Assembly (NCBI RefSeq): GCF_031127905.1
Contig: NZ_JARXIC010000010.1
Span: 62,001-126,000 of the forward strand
Length of the DNA: 64,000 nucleotides
Source of the DNA: Thalassobacterium sedimentorum
GTDB taxonomy: Bacteria; Verrucomicrobiota; Verrucomicrobiia; Opitutales; Coraliomargaritaceae
Direction of reading: 5' to 3'
This document shows positions 48,227 through 56,797 of the stretch, piece after piece. Made by a program: the position numbers and the translations under genes. Numbering within the stretch: position 1 is the stretch's first letter; each line of letters starts with the position of its first letter. The notes beneath the pieces were generated by a model that worked only from the letters and a program-made list of their open reading frames with translations, was not told the origin of the DNA and made no database searches.

Positions 48227-49504
48227 ATGGCAGTTTTTAACTACAAAGCGCGTACGGCAGACGGCACAGTCGTCAGCAGTTCGATCGAAGCAGCAGAAAG
48301 GCGACTGGCCATGCAGCGTCTACAAGCACAGGGACTAAGCCCTATAACCCTGAAAGAGAGTAGTCACGACCGCCCCTCTTTTTTCGCAAAATTAAGTGAA
48401 CGATCCAAAGCTCTAACTAACAACGGGCCCTCTCAGGAGCAGACTAAAGCATCCACCAAACAACGCGGCTCTAAACGTGAACACATAGGCCTGACTGTAT
48501 TAAAGCGCCTCATGGAACTTCATAGCTCAGGCCTCCCCATAGGCGATTCGATTCGCATTCTCAGCCAGCGCCTCAGCGATAAAGAGCAACGGGGAATCGT
48601 TCAGACCCTCTGGCGTGACCTGAGCGAAGGCTCAACCCTTGCTGGAGCCATGTCGCGTCAACCACGCTATTTCCCTAACTCTATCAGCTATGTCATCGAG
48701 GCCGGTGAGGCCACCGGTAATCTCGCGCCGATCCTACGTAAAGTCATTGATTACCTCGAAGAAAAGGAAGCGATCCGCAAGAAGATGATCGCCAGCATGA
48801 TGTATCCTACATTCATCTGCACAGTCGCCATCGCCGTGGTGGTACTCTTTATGACAGTGTTACTACCTCAGATTCAAGGCATGCTGGATCGTCTCGGGGG
48901 CGAAATGACTTGGAGTGCTCGTATCCTAATCGACGGCTCTTCTCTAATCGCGCAATTAGGTCCATTCCTACTGATTGGCGCCGTGATTGCTGCGCTGCTC
49001 TTCCGCCAATGGCGCAGAACCAAAGCTGGTCTACAGCGCTCGGATAAATGGCTGCTAAAGCTTCCACTTCTAGGCAAAATATTTTTATACAGCGACCTAT
49101 TTCAAGTGGGGAATTTAATCAGCACCCTACTTGAAAGCGGCATCAATACCACTGAAACACTGCGCTTGACCGAACGAACAGTCAAAAATTCTGACCTAAA
49201 AGAGCGTTTCAATATCGCCCGCAGCCAAGTCAATGAAGGCCTCTCAATCGCTCAGGCCTTTCAACGTAACAACTTTATGCCTGACCTAGCCGCTGACATC
49301 TTAACCGTAGGGGAAAACACTGGCAACCTAGCACATAGCATGAATGAAGTCACAAAAGGTTTTCGCAATGAACTAACCTCGCGACTCTCTCAATTAACCA
49401 CACTGGTTTCTACAGGTGCCCTGATTTGCGCCTTTGTGTTAGTCGCACTCATCGCACTAGGGATCGTAACCAGTGTATTCCAAGTCAGTCGCACACTGTC
49501 ATAA
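48227..49504 (+). CDS. type II secretion / type IV pilus inner-membrane protein (GspF/PilC family)
   Basis: A 425-aa platform protein with two T2SSF domains. The N-terminus has MAVFNYKARTADGTVVSSSI (the family start), the first domain at about 90-215 (FPNSISYVIEAGEATGNLAP), three membrane helices (near FICTVAIAVVVLFMTVLLPQ, GPFLLIGAVIAALLF and ALICAFVLVALIALGIVTSV) and the second domain with ADILTVGENTGNL. No other type II secretion or pilus genes are in the window. It may serve export or assembly of the prepilin-like proteins at 1.3-4.8 and 42.9-45.9 kb. Confidence 0.9.
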   Translation: MAVFNYKARTADGTVVSSSIEAAERRLAMQRLQAQGLSPITLKESSHDRPSFFAKLSERSKALTNNGPSQEQTKASTKQRGSKREHIGLTVLKRLMELHSSGLPIGDSIRILSQRLSDKEQRGIVQTLWRDLSEGSTLAGAMSRQPRYFPNSISYVIEAGEATGNLAPILRKVIDYLEEKEAIRKKMIASMMYPTFICTVAIAVVVLFMTVLLPQIQGMLDRLGGEMTWSARILIDGSSLIAQLGPFLLIGAVIAALLFRQWRRTKAGLQRSDKWLLKLPLLGKIFLYSDLFQVGNLISTLLESGINTTETLRLTERTVKNSDLKERFNIARSQVNEGLSIAQAFQRNNFMPDLAADILTVGENTGNLAHSMNEVTKGFRNELTSRLSQLTTLVSTGALICAFVLVALIALGIVTSVFQVSRTLS

Positions 49505-49662
49505 TCCCATCAGCCACAGACTAAAATTAAACGAGTCCACAAAGGCTCGCAGCCGCTGGAACCTAAGACCCATTCAAAAAAATTCTGAACTTAATGGAAA
49601 TGCGTTTCCTAGCCTCGGCCTACAAATCACCGCGATGCCTCCCCCTCAGAACACCAGATAGA

Positions 49663-50961
49663 TCATGTATTCTTAGAATTGGTATAAGATCTTGAAAACG
49701 GCAGCGTAAAGGACATGCGAGTGCCCTCGCCAAGAGTGCTTTCAGCCTGCACTGTGCCACCATGTAATTGCACAATATGCTTCACAATACTCAGTCCTAA
49801 ACCAGTACCTCCAGTTTCCCTCGAACGCCCCTTATCGACTCGATAAAATCGCTCAAACAAATGCGGCAAATCCTTCTCAGGAATACCAGGCCCATCATCA
49901 ATGACCAAACAGCGCACCTGCCCCAGCGCCTCCTCATGGACAACCACTAACTGAATACAGGTAAAATCAGGCGCATAGCGAAAAACATTTTCTATAAAAT
50001 TATCCAACACTTGATTAATTCGATAACGATCGAAGGCGAGCGCACCCACATTAGCATCCATTTTCACCTCTATTCTTTGATGCTCGGAATTGAGACGCGT
50101 ACGGTAATTCTCGGCGACCTCGTCCAGCAATGGACGTAGCGGCTGCTCAATGGGTTCGATTTGATCCGGCCGCGATTCTATCCGCGATAGAGTCAACAAG
50201 TCCTCAACCAAAACATGCAAACGCTCTGCATTATTGAGAATTTTTAAAGTGAAGCGACTCCTGGACTTTGGATCGATTGTTGCCTCATCGTCGATCAGGG
50301 TTTCAGCAAACCCCTTAATGATAGTCAATGGAGTACGTAACTCATGCGAAACATTTGCCACAAACTCACGTCGCATCACTTCGAGCGCTTTTAATTTAGT
50401 GATATCATGTAAGACCAACAGGGTAGAACGTGTGGCCGCAGGCTCCATGCCTATAACTTTTGCACACGAAGCTTCAAACCAAAGCGTTTCTCCGTCTTGC
50501 TCAATGCGAATTTGCGAAGGGCCCGTCCTCTCCACATCGGTCGCAGCATCCAATAATTCCAGCAAGGTCAAGGAACGAAAAACTCCTTCTAAACGTAAAC
50601 CTTGAATCGACTGCCCATCACGAAAAAGCCTTTCCGCAGAACGGTTCGCATACTCCACCACACGATCACCATTAAACACAATGACAACCTCCTGCACCGC
50701 ACCCAACATCGCTTCTACTTGACTGGAATAACCACTTTCCTGGGCCGAAGCCTGGTTATGTGAATCCACTAACTCATTCAAAGATTCCACGAGCCCGAAA
50801 GCACCAATCTTACGTAAGGTTTGTGCAGAATCCTCAAGCAATAAACGACGACGCGAACGCACAGAACCATCCAATTCTCGAAACAAACGGCGTAACCGCA
50901 AAATATGAATAGACAACGCGACCGTAAGAATCAGTAGCACTAACGTAAGGAACCATAGCAT
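49663..50961 (-). CDS. PhoR-like sensor histidine kinase
   Basis: A 432-aa membrane histidine kinase with one N-terminal helix (MLWFLTLVLLILTVALSIHI), a short coiled coil and a PAS domain (about 80-190, with EVVIVFNGDRVVEYANRSAE). HisKA follows with His206 in FVANVSHELRTPLTIIKGFA, then HATPase with LDNFIENVFRYA, DDGPGIPEKDLPHLFERFYR and TGGTGLGLSIVKHIVQLHGG. This is the PhoR layout without an extra periplasmic domain. The ATG at 50961 is chosen; an in-frame TTG at 50985 would add eight residues. The PhoB-like regulator lies 113 bp upstream. Confidence 0.88.
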   Translation of the reverse strand: MLWFLTLVLLILTVALSIHILRLRRLFRELDGSVRSRRRLLLEDSAQTLRKIGAFGLVESLNELVDSHNQASAQESGYSSQVEAMLGAVQEVVIVFNGDRVVEYANRSAERLFRDGQSIQGLRLEGVFRSLTLLELLDAATDVERTGPSQIRIEQDGETLWFEASCAKVIGMEPAATRSTLLVLHDITKLKALEVMRREFVANVSHELRTPLTIIKGFAETLIDDEATIDPKSRSRFTLKILNNAERLHVLVEDLLTLSRIESRPDQIEPIEQPLRPLLDEVAENYRTRLNSEHQRIEVKMDANVGALAFDRYRINQVLDNFIENVFRYAPDFTCIQLVVVHEEALGQVRCLVIDDGPGIPEKDLPHLFERFYRVDKGRSRETGGTGLGLSIVKHIVQLHGGTVQAESTLGEGTRMSFTLPFSRSYTNSKNT

Positions 50962-51074
50962 GATAAGAATAAGACTTAATACCAATCAATCAAACTGGTC
51001 GACCTAAATATGGCAGAGGCTCCATGAACAGAACTAGACAAGCAATACACGCCCCTGATTCGCTTGCCTAAAAA

Positions 51075-51776
51075 TTAAATATCTACGGCACGGTAGCCTA
51101 CACCACGCACCGTTTCAATCAGATGCGCATAAGCGCCCAGCTTCTCCCTGACACGGCGCACATGCGTATCCACAGTCCGCGTTTCAATATCCGTATCATA
51201 ATGCCAAACATTTACTAGCAAATGCTCCCGAGATTGCACACGCCCCTTACGCTCCATCAAAAGCTTCAGCAAGCGAAATTCAGTGGCCGTCAATACCACA
51301 TGGCCCCCATCTACAGTCAACTCATGCAAGTCCTCATCAATCACCACACCAGCAATCTCGATTCGCGATTGCCCAGTATGTTCAACCGGGGCTCCCATAC
51401 GATTCAGCATATTATTAATACGAAGCAATAACTCCTTCGCATTAAACGGCTTAGACAAGTAATCATCCGCACCAGTCTCCAAGCCCTTAACTCGATCCTC
51501 TGCCTCACCGCGTGCACTCAAAAAAATGATGGGAATCTCTTTCATCGATGGATCAGAACGAGCAATACGGCAAAGCTGCAAGCCGTTGAGCTCTGGCATC
51601 ATAATATCCAAAATCATCAAATCTGGCTGAAAGTCGCGGACTTTAGCGACAAAAATGAGAGGATCATTCAAAACTTCTACACGATACCCCTCCTGCTCGA
51701 GCTTATACTCAAGTAACTCTGTGACGTCGGGCTCGTCGTCTAAAACTAAGATACGGTGTACTTTGGGTGCGATCAT
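51075..51776 (-). CDS. PhoB/OmpR-family response regulator
   Basis: A 233-aa regulator with a receiver domain (Asp57 in PDLMILDIMMPELNG, acidic pair DDE at 13-15, Lys in LSKPFNAKELL) and a C-terminal winged helix (LTATEFRLLKLLMERKGRVQ, then SREHLLVNVW and TRTVDTHVRRVREKLG, GVGYRAVDI). The start is the ATG at 51776; upstream in-frame codons lack similarity. It precedes the PhoR-like kinase by 113 bp, so they form a two-component pair. A phosphate-starvation role is suggested by the kinase type, but no pst genes are near. The 272-bp region upstream (51777-52048) holds no gene and no clear Pho box. Confidence 0.88.
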   Translation of the reverse strand: MIAPKVHRILVLDDEPDVTELLEYKLEQEGYRVEVLNDPLIFVAKVRDFQPDLMILDIMMPELNGLQLCRIARSDPSMKEIPIIFLSARGEAEDRVKGLETGADDYLSKPFNAKELLLRINNMLNRMGAPVEHTGQSRIEIAGVVIDEDLHELTVDGGHVVLTATEFRLLKLLMERKGRVQSREHLLVNVWHYDTDIETRTVDTHVRRVREKLGAYAHLIETVRGVGYRAVDI

Positions 51777-52048
51777 TTTGATTACGTAGGCTCGACAGCC
51801 TGTTTGTTTATCATGTCTTGAGAAGAGTCTCAATTATCTTTTTGCTCAACCAACACCGATCACATCCAATTACAGGTCAACGCTTAAAGCTATTGCATCC
51901 TGATACCGACTCAATTTTAACCCAACCGAAACCCGACCGTTGCATGGCTGTAACAAATTGGGATCAACCACACAAGCCCACACCGACTAACAGGATCATC
52001 TACTTATAATTGTGTAACAAGAACCCCGTCCAAGCCCAGCACCAAGGC

Positions 52049-54034
52049 TTAGCACCTGGAGCCACTGCGCGCCTCCAGGTGCACCATCAAAATACTAATA
52101 TCCGCCGGGTTCACCCCGCTGATACGGCTGGCCTGCCCGAGTGTCCGCGGCGCAATCTCGATTAACTTCTGTGCACTCTCGCTGCGCAAGCCCTTTACTT
52201 CAGTAAAATCAAAGCCCTCTGGCAACTTGATCTTATCAATGTGCTTCATCTTCTCGATCTGCTTTTGCTCACGCTCCAAATAGCCTTTAAATACGACCCG
52301 ATAGTGCACCTCCTCACGCACCTCTTTGCTTTCCTGCAAGAGCTCTGCTGGAAAGTCCTGCTGCGAGTGGGAACGACGTAAATGCAAAGCATAGGTCTCC
52401 CCTGCCCGACGCTCCACTTCTAAGCGCTGCGTCCATTCAGACACCTTGGCAGCCTTTTCTTTCATACGAGCCAAACGCTGACGATCCACTAGTTGCAAAC
52501 GATTCACCGAATCCAGCAAGCGCAACTCCGCACTCGGATGATTAAATAATAAACGGTGCTCCGCACGACTGGAGAACATACGATACGGCTCCTTAGTGCC
52601 CTTCGTCACTAAATCATCAATCAACACGCCGAGATAGGCCTCATGTCGCTGTAAAACCAAAGGCTCCTGCCCGCGAATCTTCTGAACCGCATTCACACCG
52701 GCAATTAAGCCCTGCCCTGCAGCTTCCTCGTAGCCCGAGGTGCCGTTAATTTGCCCCGCAAAGAACAAGTTTTCGACCTTTTTAGACTCTAAGGAAGGAT
52801 ACAACTGTGTCGGCGGCGCGAAATCATACTCTACCGCATAGGCCGGGCGCAGCATGTGCACATTCTCGAGTCCATCAATACTGCGCAGCATGTCCAACTG
52901 CACTTCAAAGGGCAAACTCGTCGAAAGCCCATTTATATACCACTCATTGGTATTTCGTCCCTCCGGCTCCAGGAACAACATATGGCGCTCCTTATCTGCG
53001 AAGCGCACAAACTTATCCTCGATACTCGGACAGTAACGCGGCCCCGTGCCTTCAATTTGCCCCGAATACATCGGCGACATGTGCAAATTATCGGTCACTA
53101 CCTGACGCGTGGCTGGACCCGTATACGTCATCCAACACGAAACCTGATCCGCCCCCGGCAGCCAACCCAGCTTGCGCTGTCCCGCATGTTCCACGTGGAA
53201 CAGTGGGTGCTCGGCATTTTCAGCCGTGGAACTTGATTGTTCCACGTGGAACGTTCCGCTCTCAGACTTTTCTGCTCCACGCTGCGATTGTTCCACGTGG
53301 AACACATTATCGATTCCACGGGTATCGTAAAACGCAAACAATGTGGGGTCCGCATCGCCCTTCTGTTCCTCCAGCTGACTGAAATCAATACTACTGCCTA
53401 GGATACGCGCGGGGGTGCCTGTTTTGAGCCGTTCGAGCTCAATGCCTGCTTCCAGAAAAGAACCGGAGAGCCCCTCCGCGGAAAAGTCGCCCATGCGACC
53501 TCCCTTATTGGTGTTCTTGCCCACGTGCATGAGGCCGCGCAAAAAGGTGCCCGTAGTCACAATCACAGTTTTAGCGTAAAAATCGACCTCGAGATTGGTG
53601 CGCACGCCGACAACTTTATCGCCCTCAAAAATGAGCCCTTGCACCATTGCCTGGAAAAGATCTAGATTTTCCTGCAACTCCAGCACGTGCTTCATACGAT
53701 ATTGATAGGCTTTTTTATCGCATTGCGCGCGTGGCGCCTGCACAGCTGGCCCCTTGGAGGCATTGAGCAGCCGAAATTGTATCGCAGTGGTGTCGGTATT
53801 GATCGCCATTTCACCGCCGAGCGCATCAATTTCACGCACCATGTGCCCCTTGGCCTGACCGCCAATCGCGGGATTACAACTCATCTGCGCGATGGTATCC
53901 AAGTTGCCGGTCAGCATCAGGGTGTCCGCACCCAAACGCGCCGAGGCGAGGGCGGCCTCACAGCCAGCGTGACCTGCACCACATACAATCACATCATAGG
54001 GCTGATGCTTACCAAATTTTAGTCCCGAACTCAT
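52049..54034 (-). CDS. mnmG: tRNA 5-carboxymethylaminomethyluridine enzyme MnmG with a parS-carrying insertion
   Basis: With MnmE, adds the cmnm5 group at wobble U34 of certain tRNAs. The 661-aa FAD protein starts with the dinucleotide fold ([20 protein letters not shown]) and has [38 protein letters not shown] and the C-terminal [18 protein letters not shown]. It is longer than the usual 620-630 aa because of an insertion of about 45 residues between DTRGIDNV and RKLGWLP. This consists of three 17-residue repeats that start FHVEQ, FHVEQ, FHVEH. The repeats are encoded by three parS-like sites. The start (ATG at 54034) overlaps the mnmE stop by four bases. Confidence 0.95.
   Translation of the reverse strand: MSSGLKFGKHQPYDVIVCGAGHAGCEAALASARLGADTLMLTGNLDTIAQMSCNPAIGGQAKGHMVREIDALGGEMAINTDTTAIQFRLLNASKGPAVQAPRAQCDKKAYQYRMKHVLELQENLDLFQAMVQGLIFEGDKVVGVRTNLEVDFYAKTVIVTTGTFLRGLMHVGKNTNKGGRMGDFSAEGLSGSFLEAGIELERLKTGTPARILGSSIDFSQLEEQKGDADPTLFAFYDTRGIDNVFHVEQSQRGAEKSESGTFHVEQSSSTAENAEHPLFHVEHAGQRKLGWLPGADQVSCWMTYTGPATRQVVTDNLHMSPMYSGQIEGTGPRYCPSIEDKFVRFADKERHMLFLEPEGRNTNEWYINGLSTSLPFEVQLDMLRSIDGLENVHMLRPAYAVEYDFAPPTQLYPSLESKKVENLFFAGQINGTSGYEEAAGQGLIAGVNAVQKIRGQEPLVLQRHEAYLGVLIDDLVTKGTKEPYRMFSSRAEHRLLFNHPSAELRLLDSVNRLQLVDRQRLARMKEKAAKVSEWTQRLEVERRAGETYALHLRRSHSQQDFPAELLQESKEVREEVHYRVVFKGYLEREQKQIEKMKHIDKIKLPEGFDFTEVKGLRSESAQKLIEIAPRTLGQASRISGVNPADISILMVHLEARSGSRC
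53187..53202. other. parS-like site 1 inside mnmG
   Basis: TGTTCCACGTGGAACA, a perfect 16-bp palindrome, identical to the known ParB-binding parS form of pseudomonads and close to the B. subtilis consensus TGTTNCACGTGAAACA. It is read in frame as FHVEH in MnmG. Confidence 0.8.
53238..53253. other. parS-like site 2 inside mnmG
   Basis: TGTTCCACGTGGAACG, one base from the perfect palindrome, 51 bp from sites 1 and 3. It encodes FHVEQ in MnmG. A CCGTGGAAC half-site precedes it at about 53224. Confidence 0.8.
53289..53304. other. parS-like site 3 inside mnmG
   Basis: TGTTCCACGTGGAACA, a perfect palindrome identical to site 1 and 51 bp beyond site 2. It encodes the first FHVEQ of the MnmG insertion. 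Confidence 0.8.
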
Positions 54035-55389
54035 TTCCCAATACAAAACTGTTTAAACAAACTGTCGAGCATACGCTCATTATCCACGCGCCCGACCACC
54101 TGACCGATATATTCCACCGCATCACGCAGATCCGCCGCGATCAACTCCGAAAGTTCGCCGTCACGCAACTTCGTCGATGCCAATTCCAAAGCGGTCAACG
54201 CTTCGCCCAACGAAGCGGCATGACGCGCATTCACCACCACGCCGTCGCCCTGTGGCTGGGTCAAACTGGCGTCAATCGACTGTAACCACACCTCACGCAG
54301 TTCAGCGAGCCCTTTGCGCTCCAGCAGCGACGTGCGCACATGCTGCAATCCGGGCAAAAAGTCACCGCGCTCGGCGGCCCCAGCCAAGTCGGTCTTATTT
54401 TCGATCACTATGGTATTGGCCGGCGTCAAGCGCTCCAGCAGCGATTCCGGCAGAGTAGGGCAGGGCGCGGTGGCATCCAGCACCAGTAAAAAGAAATCAG
54501 CGGTCTCAGCCTGCTCGATGGTATGATCGATGCCAAGCTGTTCAATTTTATCGCCGGCTTCGTGCAAACCAGCAGTATCCAGGATTTCAATACGCCAAGG
54601 ACCGACCATCATAAAGGCGGAAATATAGTCGCGGGTGGTGCCGGGAATATCGCTCACAATCGAGCGATCGGCCCCCGTCAGCGCGTTGATCAAACTGCTT
54701 TTGCCAACATTGGGCTCCCCGATAATCAAAGTTTTAATGCCTTCGTGGAGTAGGGCGGAGTAGCGCTGGGTCTCGATCAAATCACGAATTTCCACGATCA
54801 ACTGACGCAACTCGGACGCCGGGCCCGCCTGATCTTCACCGGGCAAATCTTCTTCCGGAAAGTCGATATAGGCCTCCAAATGCGCCATCACACTCAGCAA
54901 GCGCTCGGTCAATTCACTCATTTTGCGCCCTACAGAGCCGTGCAACTGACGCTGCGCCACCTCAAGACTGCGATCGGAACGTGCACGAATTAAATCCGAA
55001 ACAGCTTCTGCCTGGCTCAGATCCATACGCCCATTCATAAAGGCGGTACGGGTAAATTCACCCGGCTCCGCGGGCCGGCAACCGCGCGCCATCAGGTCGG
55101 TCAAAATCTTTTGAACGATCAAGGGATTCCCATGCGGGGCGATCTCTAGCATCGCCTCGCCAGTAAACGACTGCCCCTCGGCGAAAAAGGTAAAGACACA
55201 CTCATCAATCTGCACTCCTTGCTGGTCGGTGTAATTGGCAAAGTGCGCAAAGCGCTTCTTCAAAGGCTTGGAACGCTGCGTAATCGCAAGCGCGAGTTCC
55301 GCACACGCGGGACCACTCAAACGGATCAAGGCAATCGCAGATTCACCCGCAGGCGAGGAGAGGGCGACAATAGTATCATTGGCAGGCAT
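54031..55389 (-). CDS. mnmE: tRNA modification GTPase MnmE
   Basis: GTPase partner of MnmG in wobble uridine modification. The 452-aa protein starts [20 protein letters not shown] (the family start, ATG at 55389). It has the folate-binding N-terminal domain and the inserted G domain ([38 protein letters not shown]), and ends with FKQFCIGK, including the conserved Cys of the CIGK tail. Length normal. It overlaps mnmG by four bases (ATGA), so the two are coupled. Upstream is an antitoxin-like gene with a truncated toxin. Confidence 0.96.
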   Translation of the reverse strand: MPANDTIVALSSPAGESAIALIRLSGPACAELALAITQRSKPLKKRFAHFANYTDQQGVQIDECVFTFFAEGQSFTGEAMLEIAPHGNPLIVQKILTDLMARGCRPAEPGEFTRTAFMNGRMDLSQAEAVSDLIRARSDRSLEVAQRQLHGSVGRKMSELTERLLSVMAHLEAYIDFPEEDLPGEDQAGPASELRQLIVEIRDLIETQRYSALLHEGIKTLIIGEPNVGKSSLINALTGADRSIVSDIPGTTRDYISAFMMVGPWRIEILDTAGLHEAGDKIEQLGIDHTIEQAETADFFLLVLDATAPCPTLPESLLERLTPANTIVIENKTDLAGAAERGDFLPGLQHVRTSLLERKGLAELREVWLQSIDASLTQPQGDGVVVNARHAASLGEALTALELASTKLRDGELSELIAADLRDAVEYIGQVVGRVDNERMLDSLFKQFCIGK

Positions 55390-55479
55390 AATACCCGCTA
55401 AATTCACTGAATCCGCCGCTGGGTCAAGAGTGAGTATGCGTCGACTCACAGCACACTCTCCTGACTCATAACACTTTAA

Positions 55480-55617
55480 TCAATCAAGGCTCTCAGCATG
55501 CGCGACCAACGCAACGGCGAGACTACGAGCAGACTCAGGGTTATCCTCCGCAATATACTCGCAGAGCTCTTGAAGGTTGGCGATTGCCGGGTCAGTCCAA
55601 ACTACTTGGTAAACCAC
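55480..55617 (-). pseudogene. truncated RelE/ParE-type toxin remnant
   Basis: From GTG at 55617 to a TGA at 55480-55482 there are 45 codons reading VVYQVVWTDPAIANLQELCE then YIAEDNPESARSLAVALVAH. This is the N-terminal half of ParE/RelE toxins (strand VxWT, then AxxDLxxIxxYIAxDNPxxA). Full toxins are about 95 aa; the C-terminal strands with the active or gyrase-contact residues are missing. It overlaps the antitoxin-like gene by 16 bases, as in intact pairs. The loss is probably a deletion or early stop before mnmE, 91 bases away. Confidence 0.65.
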
Positions 55618-55787
55618 GATCCAATCATTTCTTTCACTTCAGTGGAGGTCTTAATTTGCCCGAGCTCGGACGCATCAAGGCCACGCTTCAAGCCAGCAAC
55701 GATCTCCAACTCTTCCTTGATCTCCTGAAAGGAGGCGCTTTCCGGAAGCTGATCTAGTGCATCCATCGCCATTTGTTTTTCGGTCAT
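55602..55787 (-). CDS. antitoxin-like small protein
   Basis: A 61-aa acidic helical protein (MTEKQMAMDALDQLPESASF, then EEVKEMIGSWF-type end TEVKEMIGSWFTK) of the type often found directly before RelE/ParE toxins. The ATG at 55787 is chosen; a GTG at 55850 would add 21 residues. Since the toxin that follows is broken, this protein may be a leftover or act alone. No DNA-binding motif is certain. Confidence 0.55.
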   Translation of the reverse strand: MTEKQMAMDALDQLPESASFQEIKEELEIVAGLKRGLDASELGQIKTSTEVKEMIGSWFTK

Positions 55788-55871
55788 AGTCTCAGTCTCT
55801 TCGATTTCATGAAAAACTTCAAGTGTCCGTTTGGTCAAAAGAATACCCACAGCAGGGTGGCCCTACAGCGC

Positions 55872-56708
55872 CTACAGGTCTAGATTACTGATCACGGACT
55901 GCTTAAACCGCTCGAGTTTAGCATCCACAAACTCTTTAACTGTCGGTGCGTCTTCTTCAATCAATGGTGTCAGATCCATGGCAAACCACAGCTGATCAAC
56001 CGTATCCACAGTGAACGCATCATAGAAAGTCGCATTCGCGCGGCGACGTCCCAACACGGCTTGACCATAATCCTTACCACCCGCGATCTGAGATTCGAAG
56101 CAGGCATTCAACTTTTTGGCCAATTCTGGGTGACCACTCACATCCAGCGCCACCTTGTCTTCGGGCGACAACCAGTCTAAATCACGCCACACTTCACAGC
56201 CATAAACCTTCTTAGGACGAGAGTAGGGCGGCACCCGCAGCAGCGCCTCAATCACCGCATGAAACACGGCCACATGACAGGCATGCTTATCTGCAGGGTT
56301 GTGCGTATAGAGCACGTCGGGCTGCGTCATCAACAAATAGCGCTCGAGCTGATCCACCAAGTCACCGCGCGTAGCCGGATCTTTGACCTGCGCGCTGGAG
56401 AAGCCGAGCTGCGCCATAAAACTATACTGGCCCAATTCTGCCGCACGACGTTGCTCTTGCAGGCGTATTTGCTGCATCTCCGCATCCGTCGTATCCGCAA
56501 AAGCACCCGCCCGGGCACTGCCCGCACCATCGGTGCAAGTGATGCCACTAAACCAGGCACTGGCTTGCTCGTAACAGGTGGAAATACCATGAAAAGCCAT
56601 GAATTCGAGGTCGTCCTGATGCGCCCCGATCGCTAAGTGCGAAGTGCGCGCCTGTGCCTCAGGCGCACATACATTGTCAGGTATAAAAAGATCTACTTGC
56701 TGTGCCAT
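55872..56708 (-). CDS. PIG-L family (GlcNAc-PI de-N-acetylase-like) deacetylase
   Basis: A 278-aa zinc-dependent deacetylase of the PIG-L/LmbE family, which removes acetyl groups from N-acetylglucosamine-type or related substrates. Metal site: HLAIGAHQDDLEF (AHxDD) and the later HACHVAVFHAVIEAL (HxxH). LYTHNPADKHACH fits the family block. Cytoplasmic, no signal peptide. It is divergent from the rapA gene, with a gap of 89 bp. The substrate cannot be told from sequence. Confidence 0.88.
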   Translation of the reverse strand: MAQQVDLFIPDNVCAPEAQARTSHLAIGAHQDDLEFMAFHGISTCYEQASAWFSGITCTDGAGSARAGAFADTTDAEMQQIRLQEQRRAAELGQYSFMAQLGFSSAQVKDPATRGDLVDQLERYLLMTQPDVLYTHNPADKHACHVAVFHAVIEALLRVPPYSRPKKVYGCEVWRDLDWLSPEDKVALDVSGHPELAKKLNACFESQIAGGKDYGQAVLGRRRANATFYDAFTVDTVDQLWFAMDLTPLIEEDAPTVKEFVDAKLERFKQSVISNLDL

Positions 56709-56797
56709 AGGGGACTATTTCTGTCGCTGCGAGCATACCGGTGCAAGCCAAGCTTGCTAAACTTGACATTAAACAAAGCGACACTGAGCATCCCGCG

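Noticed and set aside
51834-52048. Pho boxes upstream of the PhoB-like gene
   Set aside because: Two TGTAACA-type words occur about 63 bp apart, but not in the direct-repeat spacing expected of Pho boxes.
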